A stretch of DNA of 5,924 nt from Flemingiibacterium sp045636145 (GTDB taxonomy: Bacteria > Bacillota > Clostridia > Oscillospirales > CAG-272). The stretch is from positions 1 to 5,924 of the forward strand of contig JAZTWV010000009.1 in the NCBI GenBank assembly GCA_045636145.1. Reading direction: 5' to 3'. This document shows positions 4,087-5,924 of this stretch, piece by piece (the first letter of the stretch is position 1; each line of letters begins with the position of its first letter). The notes under the pieces were generated by a model that saw only the letters and a list, made by a program, of their open reading frames with translations, was not told where the DNA came from and did not search any database. The position numbers and the translations under genes are program-made.

Positions 4087-5190
4087 TCAATAATAGAAAT
4101 TCGCGGTGCAGTTTGCAAGGGGATAACTGTCCACAACCATATCGTTTAAAATGATCTCATCGGAGAACGCGGCAAAGGTCTCCTGCATCTTCACAGAGTT
4201 TGCGGAGGTCTTAAAGTCTGCGAACATACTCATAGCATATTTTTCATCCTTCCATGCATCCTCACAAAGCTCATAACGCTTTATGATGTAACATCCAAGC
4301 TCGGTTTCAATCGCCTTCACTTCACCTATCGCCATGGAAAGCGCAGTCGCTCTGACATCCTCTTCCACTATCTGCGAGGAAGCGTTTATATAATAGCCGT
4401 CCTCAAAATGGAGCATCCCCATGTCCATGGTGTACTCTGCCAAAAGCTCCTCAAAATCCTCACCGGATGTCAGGCGAAGCTCCAGATCCTTTGCAAGTGC
4501 CCTCTTAGCCTCGGCATCAGCCTCGGTAAGATCGCGGGTAAGGTAGGAACCGGTCTCCTCGTTGAGAATCACTTCCCCGTTTTCATCACGGATATAATCC
4601 TTGTCGGTGCGGAGCACTATAAACTTGATGCGGTAGTAGTTGTCGTTATAATACTTGGCAAGCTCCTCGTCGGTGGCGGATTCAATACCGTTCTCACCGT
4701 AAAGATACTCCTGGAGCTTTGCAACCTTAAGAGAATTAAGCTTCACGTCGCGAAGCATATTAAGATTGATTCCGTAAGCCGTCAGATAGGAGTTAAGTAT
4801 ATTTCTGCCGCCTGCCGAGGTGATAAGGTCGTTTATCGCAGAATCAACCGCGTTTATCTCTTCGTTGGTAAGAGTAAGACCGTACTCGGAAAACAGCTGA
4901 AGTGATACCGCATTTGACATTATGCCGGACAGTGCCATTACGTTAAAATAGTCACCGTAGGTTATATCCTCGGTAAGCTTTGCGCTCCAATAAGCGGCAT
5001 TGTCCACAGTAGTACCCATACTCTGAAGAAAAACGCCCTTATATGTGCTCATCCAATAGATAAATTCGTTTTCACTGATAACAGTGTCGCGGAATGTAAT
5101 TGCCGCCGCGGTCTCCTTGCCGCATCCTGCAAACACGCATACAAGCATGACAAGCGCAAGAAGAAGCGACGCGATTCTCGTTTTAGTCAT
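4087..5190 (-). CDS. SurA/PrsA-like foldase lipoprotein
   Basis: The 367-residue protein has a lipoprotein signal peptide (MTKTR, hydrophobic core, FAGC with lipidated Cys23), so it should sit on the outer face of the membrane. Residues about 35-165 are helical and resemble a SurA N-terminal chaperone domain (EFIYWMSTYK; LTNEEINAVD). Residues about 187-305 resemble a parvulin domain: YYRIKFIVLR, a charged insert (about 195-222), then AKDLELRLTSGEDFEELLAE, and GEVKAIETELGCYIIKRYE. Such proteins help secreted proteins fold. Both conserved parvulin histidines appear to be missing, so isomerase activity is doubtful. ATG 5190 is chosen over an upstream ATG at 5211 because AAAGGAGA lies just ahead of it and the signal peptide starts naturally; the earlier ATG would leave only about 9 bases of leader. 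It is monocistronic in this window, convergent with the phosphofructokinase gene. Confidence 0.85.
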   Translation of the reverse strand: MTKTRIASLLLALVMLVCVFAGCGKETAAAITFRDTVISENEFIYWMSTYKGVFLQSMGTTVDNAAYWSAKLTEDITYGDYFNVMALSGIMSNAVSLQLFSEYGLTLTNEEINAVDSAINDLITSAGGRNILNSYLTAYGINLNMLRDVKLNSLKVAKLQEYLYGENGIESATDEELAKYYNDNYYRIKFIVLRTDKDYIRDENGEVILNEETGSYLTRDLTEADAEAKRALAKDLELRLTSGEDFEELLAEYTMDMGMLHFEDGYYINASSQIVEEDVRATALSMAIGEVKAIETELGCYIIKRYELCEDAWKDEKYAMSMFADFKTSANSVKMQETFAAFSDEIILNDMVVDSYPLANCTANFYY

Positions 5191-5226
5191 AAAAAATCTC
5201 CTTTTGGACATTAAAATCTAAAACTG

Positions 5227-5255
5227 ATTATACCACATTTTTCGCTTTTTTTCAA
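5227..5255 (-). promoter_or_regulatory. Promoter of the foldase lipoprotein gene
   Basis: On the minus strand TTGAAA (5255-5250), a 17-base spacer and TATAAT (5232-5227) form a near-consensus promoter, again with TGTGG just before the -10. The start point would be near 5220, giving a leader of about 30 bases to ATG 5190. An A-rich spacer (AAAAGCGAAAAATG) is notable. Confidence 0.85.
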
Positions 5256-5292
5256 TAGCTTCGAGAAATTTTACAATTGCTTATAAACTGCG

Positions 5293-5322
5293 CATACAGT
5301 ATCGCGAAAAAGCGTCATACAG
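5293..5322. repeat. Direct repeat CATACAG in divergent intergenic region
   Basis: CATACAG occurs at 5293-5299 and 5316-5322, a 23-base period (about two helical turns) in the shared upstream region of the lipoprotein and rubrerythrin genes. It could be a pair of regulator half-sites, but the copies are short and chance is not excluded. Confidence 0.25.
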
Positions 5323-5376
5323 GCAAAAAAAATTAACCTGTTCACAATTTATATGTAGATTTTTATGTAAAATGGG

Positions 5377-5391
5377 ATATAATGAATGTAA
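5377..5391 (+). promoter_or_regulatory. Rubrerythrin -10 overlapping PerR-box-like site
   Basis: TATAAT (5378-5383) is a full -10 consensus 48 bases before the rubrerythrin ATG; no good -35 is present (best TGTAGA, 5354-5359, 18-base spacer). ATATAATGAATGTAA (5377-5391) matches 11 of 14 defined positions of the Bacillus PerR box TTATAATnATTATAA, though six of these come from the -10 itself. PerR is a peroxide-sensing repressor known to control rubrerythrin-type genes in clostridia, so repression by occlusion of the -10 is plausible. Confidence 0.55.
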
Positions 5392-5431
5392 GGGATTCTT
5401 CCCCCAATTAAAATTAACGGAGGATTGTCAA

Positions 5432-5924
5432 ATGAACCTTAAGGGAACAAAAACCGAAGCCAATCTCGCCGCCGCTTTTGCAGGCGAATCACAGGCAAGA
5501 AACAAATACACATATTACGCATCCAAGGCAAAAAAGGACGGCTATGAGCAGATAGCTCAGCTTTTCCTTGAAACCGCTGAAAATGAAAAAGAGCACGCAA
5601 AGCTCTGGTTCAAGCTTTTAAAAGGCGGAATCGGAACTACCGCCGAGAATCTTCTTGACGCCGCTGAGGGTGAGAATTACGAGTGGACAGATATGTACAC
5701 TCAGATGGCGGCAGACGCACGCGAGGAAGGCTTTGAGCAGATCGCAAAGATGTTCGAGGGCGTCGCGGCTATCGAAAAGACTCACGAGGAGCGTTACCGC
5801 AAGCTGCTTGCAAATGTTGAGGGCGGTCTTGTATTCTCACGCGACGGAGACATGATCTGGGAATGCGGAAACTGCGGTCACATCCATATCGGCAAGGACG
5901 CTCCCACCGTCTGCCCCGTATGCG
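5432..5924 (+). CDS. rbr: Rubrerythrin, 3' end outside window
   Basis: The open frame encodes 164 residues before the right edge cuts it just after CPVC. It is a rubrerythrin, a cytoplasmic non-haem iron peroxidase that reduces hydrogen peroxide to water with electrons from rubredoxin or NADH-linked reductases, a main oxidative-stress defence of anaerobes. The N-terminal four-helix diiron domain shows FAGESQAR (Glu19), ENEKEH (Glu52, His55), GENYE (Glu81, Glu84) and EKTH (Glu115, His118). The C-terminal rubredoxin-like iron site shows CGNC (145-148) and CPVC (161-164). Family length is about 180-195, so roughly 15-30 residues are missing. GGAGGA (5419-5424) sits 7 bases before ATG 5432. The gene is divergent from the foldase lipoprotein gene and its promoter overlaps a PerR-box-like sequence. 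Confidence 0.96.
   Translation, partial: MNLKGTKTEANLAAAFAGESQARNKYTYYASKAKKDGYEQIAQLFLETAENEKEHAKLWFKLLKGGIGTTAENLLDAAEGENYEWTDMYTQMAADAREEGFEQIAKMFEGVAAIEKTHEERYRKLLANVEGGLVFSRDGDMIWECGNCGHIHIGKDAPTVCPVC

Noticed and set aside
3405..4136. 243-codon minus-strand open frame opposite the phosphofructokinase gene
   Set aside because: Shadow of a well-conserved gene; it runs through the terminator hairpin and overlaps the lipoprotein gene end, with no ribosome binding site.
4408..4905. 165-codon plus-strand open frame opposite the lipoprotein gene
   Set aside because: Antisense shadow of a gene with clear lipobox and domain structure.
5191..5211. Seven-residue longer lipoprotein start
   Set aside because: It lies about 9 bases from the predicted transcription start and has no ribosome binding site; AAAGGAGA precedes ATG 5190.

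Overview
The window looks like chromosomal DNA from a strict anaerobe of the Clostridia (Bacillota), most likely near the Oscillospiraceae/Ruminococcaceae. The evidence is the type of genes (a pyrophosphate-type phosphofructokinase, rubrerythrin, and a PrsA/SurA-like foldase lipoprotein), strong AGGAGG-type ribosome binding sites, and promoters close to TTGACA-17-TATAAT. This placement is inferred from gene content; there is no direct taxonomic marker.

Layout. At 1-203 a tRNA-Tyr(GTA) gene lies on the minus strand with a consensus promoter, a palindromic leader, an encoded CCA end and a hairpin terminator. At 379-2107 four small-to-medium genes on the plus strand form a phage-type lysis cassette: a membrane-anchored coiled-coil protein, a GH25 lysozyme, a two-helix membrane protein and a one-helix holin-like protein. 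No phage structural, replication or integration gene is visible around it. At 2108-2692 there is a non-coding, GC-rich stretch packed with inverted repeats that resembles a mosaic of dispersed palindromic elements. At 2693-4072 a promoter, a PPi-dependent phosphofructokinase gene and a strong hairpin form a monocistronic unit. At 4087-5255, convergent to it, lies a gene for an exported SurA/PrsA-like lipoprotein with its own promoter. At 5377-5924, divergent from that gene, a rubrerythrin gene begins and runs off the right edge; its -10 overlaps a PerR-box-like sequence.

How the genes work together. The tRNA, glycolytic kinase, foldase lipoprotein and rubrerythrin are independent housekeeping or stress genes, each with its own promoter. 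The four lysis-type genes are the only tight operon: short gaps, one 26-base overlap and a Shine-Dalgarno buried in the preceding gene. Together they could carry an enzyme that cuts peptidoglycan across the membrane. Whether this is a prophage remnant or a domesticated lysis/secretion cassette cannot be settled from the window, but it is the most interesting object here, followed by the hairpin-rich block just downstream.
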